Part shown: positions 37,601-46,184 of the stretch, piece after piece
Position numbering within the stretch: position 1 is the stretch's first letter
How the letters are laid out: each line of letters begins with the position of its first letter
From: an uncultured Clostridia bacterium
GTDB taxonomy: Bacteria; Bacillota; Clostridia; Christensenellales; UBA1242
DNA length: 64,000 nucleotides
Direction of reading: 5' to 3'
Assembly: GCA_944376905.1 (NCBI GenBank)
Contig: CALWEA010000005.1
Span: 25,943-89,942 of the forward strand
Made by a program: the position numbers and the translations under genes
The notes under the pieces: generated by a model
What the model was told of the DNA's origin: nothing
The model's database searches: none
Seen by the model: only the letters and a program-made list of their open reading frames with translations

Positions 37601-39526
37601 AGAAGATGCTTCAGATTGTTTAACAGTTAAAATTTCAACCTTTTCAAATGCGGTATTATCAATTGTAAAATAAGATGTTTGGGTTTTATTAAGCCCAAAG
37701 TATAAAATAACTCTATAATTATAATTTTCACTAACTGTAAAACTTTGTTCTTCGTCACTACCATCAATTGTGTGAATAATAGAGTAGTTTAAGATGTTAT
37801 GTTGTTTACCTTCAATCACAAGACGAACATCACTATTAAAAACACTTTGAGCACCCAAATAAACTTTAACGGAATTTTGTGTAAAAGTATTGGTACTAAT
37901 AGTTTGTTCTATTTGAGTTCCATCTTCATTTTCAACAATTTCTTTAATCATAACATCTGCTTTTGTGTTATTTATATTAAAATAGAAATATTGAGTAAAG
38001 TATTCACCAGTTGCTCTGTTTCCACTTGAATTATAGTTATTACTAAAATTGTAAACAACTTTTAGCAAATACGTACCACTATCAGCAAAACTTTCATTTT
38101 GATAAGGGAATTTGACAATTTGGTTTTGGTCATCTTTAAGCCAATCATTTGTAGATTCATCTAATTTATAAAAGTATGAAACAAGTTCTCCATTTTCCAT
38201 GTTTGATGTAACAAGAGAAGCGTTATAGAGAACAGAAACTGCGGGTTGATTGGTTGTTGCAGGTTGCATATTTTTTAAAGTATCAAGTAGGGTAGAATCA
38301 TTTTGAATATCATCAATAGTTTGAGACCATAATAATTCATAAGGAATCAAATAACTAACATCTGCTGAGGTTATACCTCCAGCGAATCCACTATTATCAA
38401 AGCCGGAAGAACTAAGTTCAAGTTGTTTAAATTCTTCTTTTTGTTGTGAATTTATGTCGAAGTAAAATAATTGATAACCAAAAATATAAAGAATGTCTTG
38501 TTTGAAATTTTCTATACTTGGATTGTTAAGTGATACAGTATTAACACCATCTTTTGAATAAATAAAATTATATTTTATTGTATAGTCGCCAATATCATAA
38601 AAAATTAATTCCATTAAATTTGTTTCTTCGTTGAATGCAACATCAATGAAGTTTTCAGATGTTCCGTTACCTAAAATAATAAAATCGTTAGCAAAATAAG
38701 TAACACGAACAGATTGTGTTATACCTTGATATGTTTTATTTATATCCAATTCAAATTTAAAAGGGTCAAATTTAATTTTAGGCAAAAAATTTCCCTGAGT
38801 ATTTCCATTGTTGTAATTAGTGTAGTTAAAGAAGTGATAATTTTTGTATGTGGTATCATTTTTACTAACTAATCTTGTATTTTCAAAAGAAACATTTGCA
38901 TTTTCTGCATTATCTGACAAAAAATAATCGGTTGTATTAAAAATATAAAGTGTAGTTGTGAAAGTTTGAGTCGTACTAATTGCATAGTCGGCATTTGTAT
39001 ACTCTAAATAATTAAAAAAGTTAAAAACATATTCACCAGTAGGGAAATATGTTGTATTTTTTAAATCGATATTCATTTCAAAATATTTAAATTCTGAAAA
39101 ATTTGTTGTATCTGGGTTAGATGCGTAATCAGGTGAATAAATAAAAGTTTTTATTTGAAATAAATTTAAGAGTTTATATCTTTCTGTGTCAATTGGTTGT
39201 CCATTGATAGTAAGAGAAAATCTAGATTCAATATCTGAAAGTGCAAATTCCCCAATTTCTTCTTCTGCAGTGTAAATATTTTCAGCGTAAGGATTGCCAG
39301 TTGGCTTACCAAAAGAAATGTTTAAGGTTTGTCCTGCATTTAAGAAAACGGTATCACCATCAATAAAATTATTGTTATTGACAGACGCAACAAAATAAGA
39401 CGCATTTGAAATTTTATCTGCAAAAACTTTTAAATTATTTTGATTAGAAAAACAGAGCAGTCCTAGTGTTAAGAAACACAATGCTGATACAAAAACTAAA
39501 AATGATTTTTTTAAATTAGATATCAT
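31670..39526 (-). CDS. Large surface protein with Ig-like modules (2,618 residues)
   Basis: The N-terminal signal is MISNLKKSF plus a hydrophobic core, with probable cleavage near VFADK (about residue 37). The long ectodomain carries repeated Ig-like modules ending in D-x-AGN boxes (TDSAGNW near 745, EQDLAGNL near 1590, FSDLAGNT near 2280), known from bacterial cell-surface beta-sandwich domains. The C-terminus is a transmembrane helix (FSIIIIVVSVVFVVGLTVVIILL) and a basic tail RKKMKIK, the same end type as the neighbouring giant protein and again without LPXTG. AGTGAGGA 5 nt before the ATG is the ribosome site. It converges on the 7,242-residue gene. An adhesin or structural role is likely, but the ligand is unknown. 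Confidence 0.88.
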   Translation of the reverse strand: MISNLKKSFLVFVSALCFLTLGLLCFSNQNNLKVFADKISNASYFVASVNNNNFIDGDTVFLNAGQTLNISFGKPTGNPYAENIYTAEEEIGEFALSDIESRFSLTINGQPIDTERYKLLNLFQIKTFIYSPDYASNPDTTNFSEFKYFEMNIDLKNTTYFPTGEYVFNFFNYLEYTNADYAISTTQTFTTTLYIFNTTDYFLSDNAENANVSFENTRLVSKNDTTYKNYHFFNYTNYNNGNTQGNFLPKIKFDPFKFELDINKTYQGITQSVRVTYFANDFIILGNGTSENFIDVAFNEETNLMELIFYDIGDYTIKYNFIYSKDGVNTVSLNNPSIENFKQDILYIFGYQLFYFDINSQQKEEFKQLELSSSGFDNSGFAGGITSADVSYLIPYELLWSQTIDDIQNDSTLLDTLKNMQPATTNQPAVSVLYNASLVTSNMENGELVSYFYKLDESTNDWLKDDQNQIVKFPYQNESFADSGTYLLKVVYNFSNNYNSSGNRATGEYFTQYFYFNINNTKADVMIKEIVENEDGTQIEQTISTNTFTQNSVKVYLGAQSVFNSDVRLVIEGKQHNILNYSIIHTIDGSDEEQSFTVSENYNYRVILYFGLNKTQTSYFTIDNTAFEKVEILTVKQSEASSQYFVKGQAVDFFTSSSVTVQWKEKASGASSKAFYKFIPFKNTGYSTPLASQFQFDKAIPTNYSLEYNINQTLAQARYYNSANLTLLTQNYVFSEQGFYIIYLTDSAGNWQYITFCIDKTEINIWQLSTSSSTYQTIQKYNVVSADTTLQWGLYKLIKLNINTSKISEIADSWVKDVISQKYYDVNDNDIFLSTYDSGELYFAPEISSVAYVQEGTTYNKINNQTTYDIKMIKNVNGVVIVNEITYVLYLIDESNLYFNTANSLNQSDFANFASKNYSITMTSDAARADVVFNNSNSSSNDYTNLNYTSANLLQAGFTDSYSYNENFETYNSTLDTRSKYFYSTGTTLNGNVNLLTYLFVASPSSLINVSKVVVYYYPFIIQDNVYKLSDNAIETVIFDLESGKDLTVLIENGDFAGYQAFNLNPQYLSGSGYQTADGKYVIVRSYTEESNANVDEYDFMHRENIFIVDRQNIVSSPLNDGSNKSVIGGNIHVNVLDGYVGEISFENLYMAYYTDSELFQSNKLPLVNYVPIAKYGYIQNNIFKNFDVLKYFYTTTSDSEHYYLNRYSIDNNMVKSILGVSYFGEGTYTTEDFGFNQNLSYITNTSFDLSVNIDFSQELNGIRSNVYNSSLTNLDGFYVSNLFRDSGYYFVTVTQNYANGNSFPNLRNSLTYIFRIVTQAPDFNFIDSQNNTLESVDGLINGNSYKISYTNDNSTITISWTDPSDKYMAKIDTSGNNGRSAGIKWWTNVNPTPQSINVGSGNEGDTGDIVVDGLKKSFTLDISKLTSGTILYVYMQYEGDVANNPNAQITKALYIDKEAPTTVLNQLIQTTSINGVSVAGLSRLYLDENNNITNSLKQYNAPTTTGSLAYYSFAVELSNENLVKYFNKQNAVNGFYTEGYYYYAKEQTSGESLVVSTIASAKNAFATHTLQISTEHLQAGKYYEIIEQDLAGNLTIYLIYFTKPMEQDDVVLYYNKPETDMNKLNSIRYGNLSLNPYEVYAKGSFEATEINLYNYPWQILSVNGTTYMSSPELENNTFYNISNWSDISTSPQTVSIDEILSFTASRSVQNLILVDSSKNLHYPININVTDEVLQFSATTDFEGLKIYGVNYTNGINVVLKSIQIYSWESSRYISIYDQTDNFTSNSFVEFTSSLSNNISYSFHILEPKVAYKYIFTDNFGVNYVFYHTCGEPIIEDKIVGDVATISVLEDDGVSNLWNVGISDLTYYYSNVDYYVYINVMFLTYDPATDTFLWQKFDSGTSTTQYGNLVSNGIVNGYYECHTSRISNSINYITLKAQENILGLNNFAGNAVKYEITLVNVNENPSVALDIKNVHQDRILINNINPSIMLFDKNNEDKTNDLFNGNTIFSGQLTIRFGQLDYDNNFMFESKITMQYENSEETDIESGTVINIAGNYIIRTYLNIGGEFVLLKTQGFIINESSNEFFNVTVYNPETGTWEIKESTGKVFEYNGNFYSNHYLVNTEQYKISTNEEQDIEAFELDFTYNNSGTVTKFYQISNYHSSSTSINYYQKTIAITYVHTENLITANSFYYTSADGRQEQLSGISSQVIVTTDNQDFDSLTIVYNSFFGIKANQIDVHVYYGESGLEYNPIKNIVNNNTNSITLTESGTYVISFSDLAGNTHTFIDNVYGYNSKTYTLTYINGVAFNINNSNPIENGVYNDSVTISLPKSLDSLYDVGGKPSINVIRNGSDYTANVKKDATTGEFIIDQSGYYTVSFSAVINGFNVRQQEYSFTIISSTEGRWTFEYSPFANYEITSIVKDGKVLDLSPYFDFNSYVIEDDNNNKIIVRYLTNVLISVYDEITGAGDYEITIRTNVGIAGQEFKFNFVIKDTNEVPIKISVEEGTKTTDPISISFNAYTLYSNLGECEVKFDNNHRIKINQEYLNSLNDYNVNMQIENAGTYFVQVLTESGKVLYSYKVIKQDPLNTFSIIIIVVSVVFVVGLTVVIILLRKKMKIK

Positions 39527-40335
39527 AATATCCTCACTTTATATTTTTAATGTATTTATAAAAAGGCTATAATTTTTTTTAAATTATAATTACTTGAATA
39601 TTGAAGAATTAGTTTAACAAAAATATAAGACAAATTTTTTAAAAAATATTAAATATTTTTAAATATACTAATACTAAGTAATAAATAATTCAAAATCTAA
39701 AAGTATTTTATCAAATATTGTCGATATTTGCAACTAAAATTTGCCAGTATTATATATATTTTAAGTAATATAATATATTATATACTTATTTAATGTTAAT
39801 ATTTGTAATTTTAAGTAGAAAAACAAAACAAATTAATACAAAAATTTAACAAAATATTTTAATAATAAATTTTTAATATATTGTTAATTAAAAAAAATGT
39901 TATAAAAAATATTAAAAATATAAAAAATATTAATTAAATTAAAATAAAGAATATTTTTAAATATTAATTTATAAAAATAAAAAAATTAATAATATTTTAA
40001 TTTAAATTTTATAAAAATAATATAAAAAATTAAAATAAATAATATATAAACAAAATAAAACATAATAAATTTTTATAAATTAAAATAAATTAAATTTAAT
40101 AATTTTTGATAAGTTTTCATTTTTGTATTGTCTTATATTGTATTGCCTTACATAAATATAGTTAATATAATAATAAAAAATATAAAAAATTATTGTTTAT
40201 CAATAAAAAATGTATTTTAATAAAAAATTTTATCAATAAAAAATGTATTTTAATAAAAAAATTTTTTTAATAAAAATAGTATTGGAATAAAAATAGTATT
40301 TAAAAAAAGTATTTTTATAAAAAAATTATTTCAAT
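39527..40335. other. Long AT-rich intergenic region upstream of the 2,618-residue gene
   Basis: About 800 nt, close to pure A/T, with no open frame of useful length. It must contain the promoter of the minus-strand surface gene, but I could not choose one hexamer pair with confidence. It also contains a short tandem repeat at 40198-40262. Confidence 0.6.
40198..40262. repeat. Two tandem copies of a 33-nt AT-rich repeat
   Basis: The unit TATCAATAAAAAATGTATTT with its following AATAAAAAATTTT recurs with a 33-nt period (the C's at 40201 and 40234 mark it). Partial related copies follow to about 40310. Confidence 0.7.
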
Positions 40336-40377
40336 AAAAAAAGAACTAAATGAAGTGAAGTGAAGTTCTTTTTTTTT
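40336..40377 (-). terminator. Terminator after the coupling-protein gene
   Basis: AAGAACT (40341-40347) pairs with AGTTCTT (40364-40370), flanked by A and T tracts. It lies downstream of the minus-strand gene ending at 40420, and the U tail is present in that direction. Confidence 0.75.
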
Positions 40378-40419
40378 AATAAAATAATAAAATTTTAAAT
40401 TTTTATACCAAATTTAATA

Positions 40420-42390
40420 TTAAAAATTAAAATCATCAAATGAAGGAATTTTTGGTTTGTTTACCAAAGCGTTTCTGGCTTTTATATCATAATAAATTTC
40501 TTCTGCATTAAAAGGTTTAGAAGGTGCATATTCTTCAATTGCTTTTGTTTGGTCGAATTCAGGAATTTTAAAATAAGGAGTGAATTCAGTTTTTATAGGA
40601 TTTTGTTGAAAAATTTTAACAATACCAGTTCCCATTTGAAGTTGTCCCAATTCATAAGGACCAATAAGTGGGCGAGTAACAGTTTGAGTACTTTTAGTTT
40701 CTGATTTTCCACCTTCTTTTTTGTCTGCTTTGCTAACAGATTTATTTTCAATTTCCAATGAAATTTCACCGCACATTTTAGAAAAATCTTCTTTTGTTTT
40801 TTGGTCTTCTGTTCCCAAATAAATTTGAATATTACAATTTCCACGAATAGTGTCCGCGACTTCACGTCCATATTTGTTATCTAATTGGCTATAAGATTGA
40901 ACAACAAGTTCAAAGAAAATTTTTCTTGAACGAGCAACAGTTATGATACTATCCATTTTTTCAATTTTAGGTAAATTGGCAAATTCGTCCAAAAGGAAGT
41001 AGACAGTTCGAGGAAGTTCCAAATTTTGAGTTTTACTGGCAATAGCAATTAATTTTTTATAAAGTTGAGATATACACATAGTTGCAATACAATGACGACT
41101 TTCTTTTTCATCTGGAACTTTAATAAATAAAACAGTAGGTTGGTCAACAAAATCATCAAAAAACATATCACTGTAACTGGTTGCGTAGCATATACCGCCG
41201 TCTTGAAAAATGGAAATTTTAGACAAGAGAACGCCCATATAACTTCTCATAGTTGTTGGGGCATTGTTAATAAGAGTGCTTGTTAAAGAGTTAACTTTGC
41301 TTAATTTATCTCTATTACCACAGTATTCCCTAACAGTTCCATAAGGGTTATCTGGGTCATTATCTCTCATAGTTGCAATTGCTTGAAGGTTATAGAAGTT
41401 AAATTTTTCTAATGTCATGTTAAGTTTTGGGTCCTGACTATCTTCAAGCATTGCAATCATTAAACCATATAAAAAGTCTTGTGCACCTCTTTCCCAAGAT
41501 GGGTCATTTTTATTTTCAATGGGAACAATATTAACAGCAATTTCACGAAGTTCATTCTCTGCTTCGTCTATCATTTCTTGACGCTTAACATTTAAATCTG
41601 AAAGCATTTGTTCTTTATTAGGGTATGCCTTACCATCAAATTCGAACCAAATATCTCCAAAATGATTAGATGTTTCTTTTAGTTTAAATTGACTAGGTTT
41701 ACCTCCATTATGGACGCGAACTTCTTTTTCAAGTTTTTTAGCACGATTATATTGTACGAAAGCGTTGGCCATTGGGTTCCAGCGAGTTGAAGCATAAGGA
41801 TTTCTCAAATCAAGAACCATAACCCTATAACCTTCTTGACGAAGTTGTTTACTATGTTTTATATAAAGTTCACCTTTAGGGTCAGTTATAACCAAACAAG
41901 GTTTTTCTGCTGTATGTGATAAAATTCTTATAGCAGGGTCTATGATATAAGTTGTTTTTCCAGAACCAGTAGTTCCAATAATAAGGGTATGAATAGGTTT
42001 AAACATGTTGATATTAAGTTTTCCTGCCTTAACAACATTACGAATAACAATACCAGAATTTTTAACCATAGGCAAAGTTCTCCAAGTGTTAGGCATAAAT
42101 TTACTATTTGTTAATAATTCTTTTTCAGTAACCCATCTTGCGTCATAATATTGGCTCATTTTTTCACCGGATTTTGTTTTTCCTTCGCCAGATTTTGTAG
42201 TGTTATCTTTAACTGATGTACTTGTGAAGTATAAAAGAACAATAACTAGGGCAACAGATGCTCCTAAAAGGGCATAAATACCTGTAAATTGTTTGCCAAG
42301 TGTATCAAATCCCTCAATAAAAACACCAATGGCAATCCCGGCGATATAGCAAAGCATAACAATAATTGCACCAGAAACAAATTTTTTCAT
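40420..42390 (-). CDS. VirD4/TraG-type type IV coupling protein
   Basis: 656 residues. Two N-terminal membrane helices (about 5-27 and 38-58) precede a cytosolic ATPase. The Walker A motif GTTGSGKTT is near residues 139-147, then VITDPKGELY and LDLRNPYASTRWNPM. The Walker B motif YFLLDEFANLPKI is near 463-475, followed by ARSRKIFFELVVQSYSQL and RGNCNIQIYLGT, all typical of TraG/VirD4. Such ATPases bring DNA-relaxase or protein substrates to a type IV secretion channel. GGGGGAATT before the ATG is the ribosome site. No relaxase, VirB4 or VirB6 is nearby; the only possible partner is the VirB2-like protein at 42962. Confidence 0.93.
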   Translation of the reverse strand: MKKFVSGAIIVMLCYIAGIAIGVFIEGFDTLGKQFTGIYALLGASVALVIVLLYFTSTSVKDNTTKSGEGKTKSGEKMSQYYDARWVTEKELLTNSKFMPNTWRTLPMVKNSGIVIRNVVKAGKLNINMFKPIHTLIIGTTGSGKTTYIIDPAIRILSHTAEKPCLVITDPKGELYIKHSKQLRQEGYRVMVLDLRNPYASTRWNPMANAFVQYNRAKKLEKEVRVHNGGKPSQFKLKETSNHFGDIWFEFDGKAYPNKEQMLSDLNVKRQEMIDEAENELREIAVNIVPIENKNDPSWERGAQDFLYGLMIAMLEDSQDPKLNMTLEKFNFYNLQAIATMRDNDPDNPYGTVREYCGNRDKLSKVNSLTSTLINNAPTTMRSYMGVLLSKISIFQDGGICYATSYSDMFFDDFVDQPTVLFIKVPDEKESRHCIATMCISQLYKKLIAIASKTQNLELPRTVYFLLDEFANLPKIEKMDSIITVARSRKIFFELVVQSYSQLDNKYGREVADTIRGNCNIQIYLGTEDQKTKEDFSKMCGEISLEIENKSVSKADKKEGGKSETKSTQTVTRPLIGPYELGQLQMGTGIVKIFQQNPIKTEFTPYFKIPEFDQTKAIEEYAPSKPFNAEEIYYDIKARNALVNKPKIPSFDDFNF

Positions 42391-42961
42391 AATTCCCCCA
42401 AATTTTTAAGTTTTACTTTTAAAAACAAAAAACCAATAAACTTTTACATATTTTTGTTTTATTTTTATTTATAAGTTGATTTTGAAATATTCTTAAAAAT
42501 ATTTTAATTAATCTAAAATAACAAACATAAAAAATATAAATAAAATAATAAATAATAGTGTAATAATACTTATTATTATATAATATTTTTAAAAATATAA
42601 TACAACACTATAAAAATAATGTCAAATCTTTAAACATAATTTTATAAAATTGGAACAAAATATAAATAAATAAAAAAAATACAAAAATAAAAAGGAGAAA
42701 AAGAAAATATGAAAAATTTATAAAAAATATAATTATAAAAAATAAAATTATGAAATTTTACAATAAAAATAGTTGAAATTTAAAGAAATTTGTTAAATTT
42801 TATAAAAAAATGTAAAAAAAAATAAAAAAATTACAAAAAATCTAAAAAATTGTTTGGAGTTTGTAAAATATTATGCTATTATAATCTTGTGAATATATTT
42901 GCATTGCATAATGCCAGATATAATTTTGCAAAATATTATAATAATATTGTGGAGGTTTTAT
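42391..42961. other. AT-rich intergenic region between divergent T4SS-like genes
   Basis: About 570 nt, nearly pure A/T. A TATAAT is seen near 42880 upstream of the small membrane gene, but no good -35 box at normal spacing. Nothing else is recognisable. Confidence 0.5.
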
Positions 42962-43306
42962 ATGGATAGTTTAGCTTTGGCAATATCATATCTTATGAGA
43001 ATAGAAACAGGGCTTGCTGGTGATCCTAAATGGGGTTGGGTAGACACTGTTGCAAACACTATTTATGATGTTTTGTGGCCAATCCTTATTGTTGTTGGTG
43101 CAGCAGGAATGATTTATGCCATTATAATTGGTGTTAACATGGCAAGAGCAGATTCAACTGATAAGCGTGAAGAAGCTAAAAAACGTTTAATAAATGTTAT
43201 TGTTGGATTGGCAATTATTATTGCACTTATTTTGTTCTTGCAATTGTTTATTTCTACTATTTTACCAGCATTTGTTGGACCAAGTTCAGAAACACCAGCA
43301 GCATAA
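42962..43306 (+). CDS. Small VirB2/TrbC-like membrane protein (putative T4SS pilin-type)
   Basis: 114 residues. The start is ATG 42962 (MDSLALAIS), because GGAGG (42951-42955) stands 6 nt before it; an earlier in-frame ATG lacks such a site. Two hydrophobic helices (about 33-56 and 78-100) are separated by a short charged cytosolic loop (ADSTDKREEAKKRLIN), the layout of VirB2/TrbC-like pilin subunits of Gram-positive type IV systems. The family is recognised by topology and small conserved patterns (GAAGMIYAIIIGVNMA), not by a catalytic motif. It is divergent from the coupling ATPase. Confidence 0.65.
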   Translation: MDSLALAISYLMRIETGLAGDPKWGWVDTVANTIYDVLWPILIVVGAAGMIYAIIIGVNMARADSTDKREEAKKRLINVIVGLAIIIALILFLQLFISTILPAFVGPSSETPAA

Positions 43307-43332
43307 TTGAAACTGGGTTATGTAATGTTTGA

Positions 43333-43366
43333 ACTTAGCGCATTAGTGTGCTAGGTTTTTTATTTT
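43333..43366 (+). terminator. Terminator after the VirB2-like gene
   Basis: CTTAGCGCA (43334-43342) pairs with TGTGCTAGG (43347-43355) with two G-U pairs, followed by TTTTTTATTTTTT. Confidence 0.85.
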
Positions 43367-43750
43367 TTAATTTAATGTTGTATTTTAATATTTTAAAATT
43401 TTTTTTAAAAGATTTTATTTATAAGATAAAAGTTATAATATTTTATTACAATTAATTTTTTATAGAATGTAAAACCGTAAATAAAAACTTGTTTATATAT
43501 GTTAAAAAATTATTGCCCTTTAAGATTATTTGTGATATACTAAACTAACATTTTAAAATTGTTTTTTAAATCTTATAAGATTTGTTGTTAAACAATTAAT
43601 ATAAGTGTATATTAAAAATTTGTTTTTTCTATCTTTTATAAGTTAAATTCAAATTTTCTATAAGAATAAAAATAATCAAGTTTGAAGATAAAAAATATAA
43701 AAATACTTTAAAATAAAAAAATAATAAAATTAAAAAAATATAAAAATAAA
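43367..43750. other. AT-rich spacer upstream of nth
   Basis: About 380 nt of A/T-rich DNA with no reading frame or hairpin that I can support. The promoter of nth is presumably here. Confidence 0.5.
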
Positions 43751-44437
43751 ATGATAAAAATTTCAGTAAAAAATAATAAAAAATTAAAAAATAATTTAGA
43801 TAATAAAAATATTGAAGTGGTTAATAATATTATTTTAAATTATTTAAAAAATTTGTTTCCAAACCCAAAATGTGAATTGAATTTTGAAACACCATTTCAA
43901 TTGTTAGTTGCTGTTATTCTTTCGGCACAATGTACAGATAAAAGAGTTAATGATGTAACTAAAAAATTGTTTGAAGATTATAAAAATCCAATTGATTTTG
44001 CTAAAATGTCGCAAAGTGAATTAGAAAATAAAATTTTTTCTTGTGGGTTTTATCACAATAAAGCAAAAAATATTATTTCTGCTAGTAGTGATATTATTAA
44101 TAAGTATAATGGTGAAGTTCCTAATAATGTTAAAGATTTGGAAAGTTTGGCTGGTGTTGGAAGAAAAACCGCTAATGTTGTTTATTCAACAGTTTTTAAT
44201 GGAAATGCAATTGCTGTTGATACTCATGTTTTTAGGGTTAGCAATAGATTGGGTATAGTTAATGCAAAAACACCAAAAGATTGTGAAAAACAGTTAATGC
44301 AAAGATTTTCAGAAAATTTTTGGAGTCTTCTTCATTATCAATTAGTTTTATTTGGTAGATATTATTGTAAAGCAAGAAACCCTAAATGTTCAACTTGTGG
44401 ATTAAAGAATATATGTAGATATTATAAAAAATTATAA
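43751..44437 (+). CDS. nth: Endonuclease III
   Basis: 228 residues, about 15 longer than usual because of a Lys/Asn-rich N-terminus. Bifunctional DNA glycosylase/AP lyase that removes oxidised pyrimidines. The helix-hairpin-helix with catalytic lysine is LAGVGRKTANVV (K139), and the catalytic aspartate is in VDTHVFRVSNRLG (D157). The C-terminal [4Fe-4S] cluster loop is C206-x6-C213-x2-C216-x5-C222. ELNFETPFQLLVAVILSAQCTDKRVN matches the family N-terminal domain. No clear ribosome site precedes the ATG, so the start is less certain than the identity. Confidence 0.95.
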   Translation: MIKISVKNNKKLKNNLDNKNIEVVNNIILNYLKNLFPNPKCELNFETPFQLLVAVILSAQCTDKRVNDVTKKLFEDYKNPIDFAKMSQSELENKIFSCGFYHNKAKNIISASSDIINKYNGEVPNNVKDLESLAGVGRKTANVVYSTVFNGNAIAVDTHVFRVSNRLGIVNAKTPKDCEKQLMQRFSENFWSLLHYQLVLFGRYYCKARNPKCSTCGLKNICRYYKKL

Positions 44438-44641
44438 ACTTCAAGTAAAAAATTGAAATATAAACTGTTAATTAATCAATTATTATAATAAAAATCAATT
44501 AAATTAATAAGTTAAAAATGATAAAATTTTAGGGGCAAAACAATTGAATAATTTAGTTAAAAATTATTAAATTAATAAATAATAATCAAAAAAATACATT
44601 TATTATTTTGAAAATGATAATTAAAAAAAGGTGGATGTAAA

Positions 44642-45946
44642 ATGTTTTTAGATAAAGCAAAAATTATAATTAAAGCAGGCGATGGCGGTAAAGGTGTTGT
44701 TTCTTTTTATAGAGATAAAAATACGCCCAATGGAGGTCCAGATGGTGGGGACGGCGGAAATGGAGGAAATATAATTTTTCGTGCAGATAATAGTATAAAT
44801 ACACTATATAATTTTAAATTCAAAAGAAAATTTGTTGCTGAAAATGGTAGTGATGGCGGGAAATATCATAAAACTGGCAAATCTGGTGAAGACCTTTTTA
44901 TTAATGTTCCTTGTGGTACTGTTATATACGATGCTAAAACTAATAAGGTTATAGCAGATATGCATTCTCACGGACAACTTTTTACTGCCTACAAAGGTGG
45001 GCTTGGTGGCAGGGGAAATAATTATTTTGCAACATCAACTCGACAGGCTCCTAGATTTTCTCAGACAGGTGAGATATGTGGTGAAAAAGAAGTTATTTTG
45101 GAATTAAAAACATTAGCAGATGTTGGTTTAGTTGGATTTCCTAATGTTGGCAAAAGTACATTATTATCTGTTATTTCTAATGCTAGACCTAAGATTGCAA
45201 ACTATGCTTTTACTACACTTTTTCCTAACTTGGGTGTTGTTGCTTATCATGAAAATAGTTTTGTTGTTGCAGATATTCCAGGATTAATTGAGGGGGCAAG
45301 TGAGGGGATTGGATTAGGACATGATTTTTTAAAACATATAGAAAGAGTTCGATTAATTGTACATTTAATTGACATTGCGGAAGTTGAAGGGAGAAAGGCA
45401 AGTTCTGATTTTGAAATAATTAACAATGAATTAGTTAAATATAGCGATAAACTAGCCTCGCTTCCGCAAATAGTTGTTTTAACAAAATGTGATTTGCTCG
45501 GCAGTGAAGAATTTGAAAAAAAACTTGCTTCTTTTAAAGAAGAAATAAAACCTATTTGTAAAAAATATAATAAAGATTTTAATAGTTTGGAATTTATTCC
45601 TATTTCTTCGATAACTCATAAAAATTTAGATATTTTAAAAGATGTTATTTGGAAATATATTGAAAAACTTCCTGAAAGTCAGCCAATAGAAATAGAAGAA
45701 CATAATTTTGATTTTAGAGATAGAACAAGCGTGGAAATAAAACGTGCAGATAATGGGAATTATATTGTTTCTGGAGGATATATAGATAATTTAATTAGAG
45801 GTATTGTTTTGTCAGATTTTGTTAGTTTTGCGTATTTTCAAAAGCGCTTGAAAGAAGATGGTATTATTGATAAATTAAAAGAAAAAGGATTAAAAGAAGG
45901 CGATACCGTTCAAATTAAAGATGTTACTTTTGAATATCAAGAATAA
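44642..45946 (+). CDS. obgE: GTPase Obg/CgtA
   Basis: 434 residues with all three Obg domains. The glycine-rich Obg fold covers 1-158 (GDGGKGVVSFYRDKN, GGDGGNGGNIIF, GLGGRGNNYFATSTRQAP). The GTPase domain follows (G1 GFPNVGKST near 163-171, switch YAFTTLFPNLGV, G3 DIPGLIEGASEGIGLGHDFL, G4 TKCD). The C-terminal OCT domain (about 355-430) is found in Bacillota versions. Obg binds the 50S subunit and links ribosome assembly with stress and growth control. Ribosome site AAGGTGG before the ATG. Confidence 0.97.
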   Translation: MFLDKAKIIIKAGDGGKGVVSFYRDKNTPNGGPDGGDGGNGGNIIFRADNSINTLYNFKFKRKFVAENGSDGGKYHKTGKSGEDLFINVPCGTVIYDAKTNKVIADMHSHGQLFTAYKGGLGGRGNNYFATSTRQAPRFSQTGEICGEKEVILELKTLADVGLVGFPNVGKSTLLSVISNARPKIANYAFTTLFPNLGVVAYHENSFVVADIPGLIEGASEGIGLGHDFLKHIERVRLIVHLIDIAEVEGRKASSDFEIINNELVKYSDKLASLPQIVVLTKCDLLGSEEFEKKLASFKEEIKPICKKYNKDFNSLEFIPISSITHKNLDILKDVIWKYIEKLPESQPIEIEEHNFDFRDRTSVEIKRADNGNYIVSGGYIDNLIRGIVLSDFVSFAYFQKRLKEDGIIDKLKEKGLKEGDTVQIKDVTFEYQE

Positions 45947-46040
45947 AGTAATATTTTTATAAATTTTTTAAATATTTTTAATTATAAAATAAATTATTAT
46001 AAATATTAAGTTTATATTTGCTTTTTAATTAATTTTGTTG

Positions 46041-46072
46041 TATACTCATTTAGTAAATGAGTATATTTTTTA
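46041..46072 (+). terminator. Terminator after obgE
   Basis: TATACTCATTT (46041-46051) pairs perfectly with AAATGAGTATA (46055-46065) around AGT, then TTTTTTAT. Confidence 0.88.
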
Positions 46073-46184
46073 TAGTTTAATTGATATTTTTTAACCACCA
46101 TTGCTTTTTATAAAAATTTTATTACGAAATAATTGTTAAATGCAGTGATATATATAATTTTAAAAAAGAAAAAGGAGAAATTGT

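Noticed and set aside
32924..38029. Several open frames opposite the 2,618-residue gene
   Set aside because: Antisense shadows of a long AT-rich gene, without ribosome sites or recognisable products.
40198..40310. CRISPR-like array of AT-rich repeats
   Set aside because: Only two full 33-nt copies directly abutting, with no spacers and no cas genes. Simple tandem duplication.
42709..42723. Four-codon frame behind AAGGAG near 42690
   Set aside because: Could be a leader peptide, but such sites arise easily in A-rich DNA and nothing else supports regulation here.
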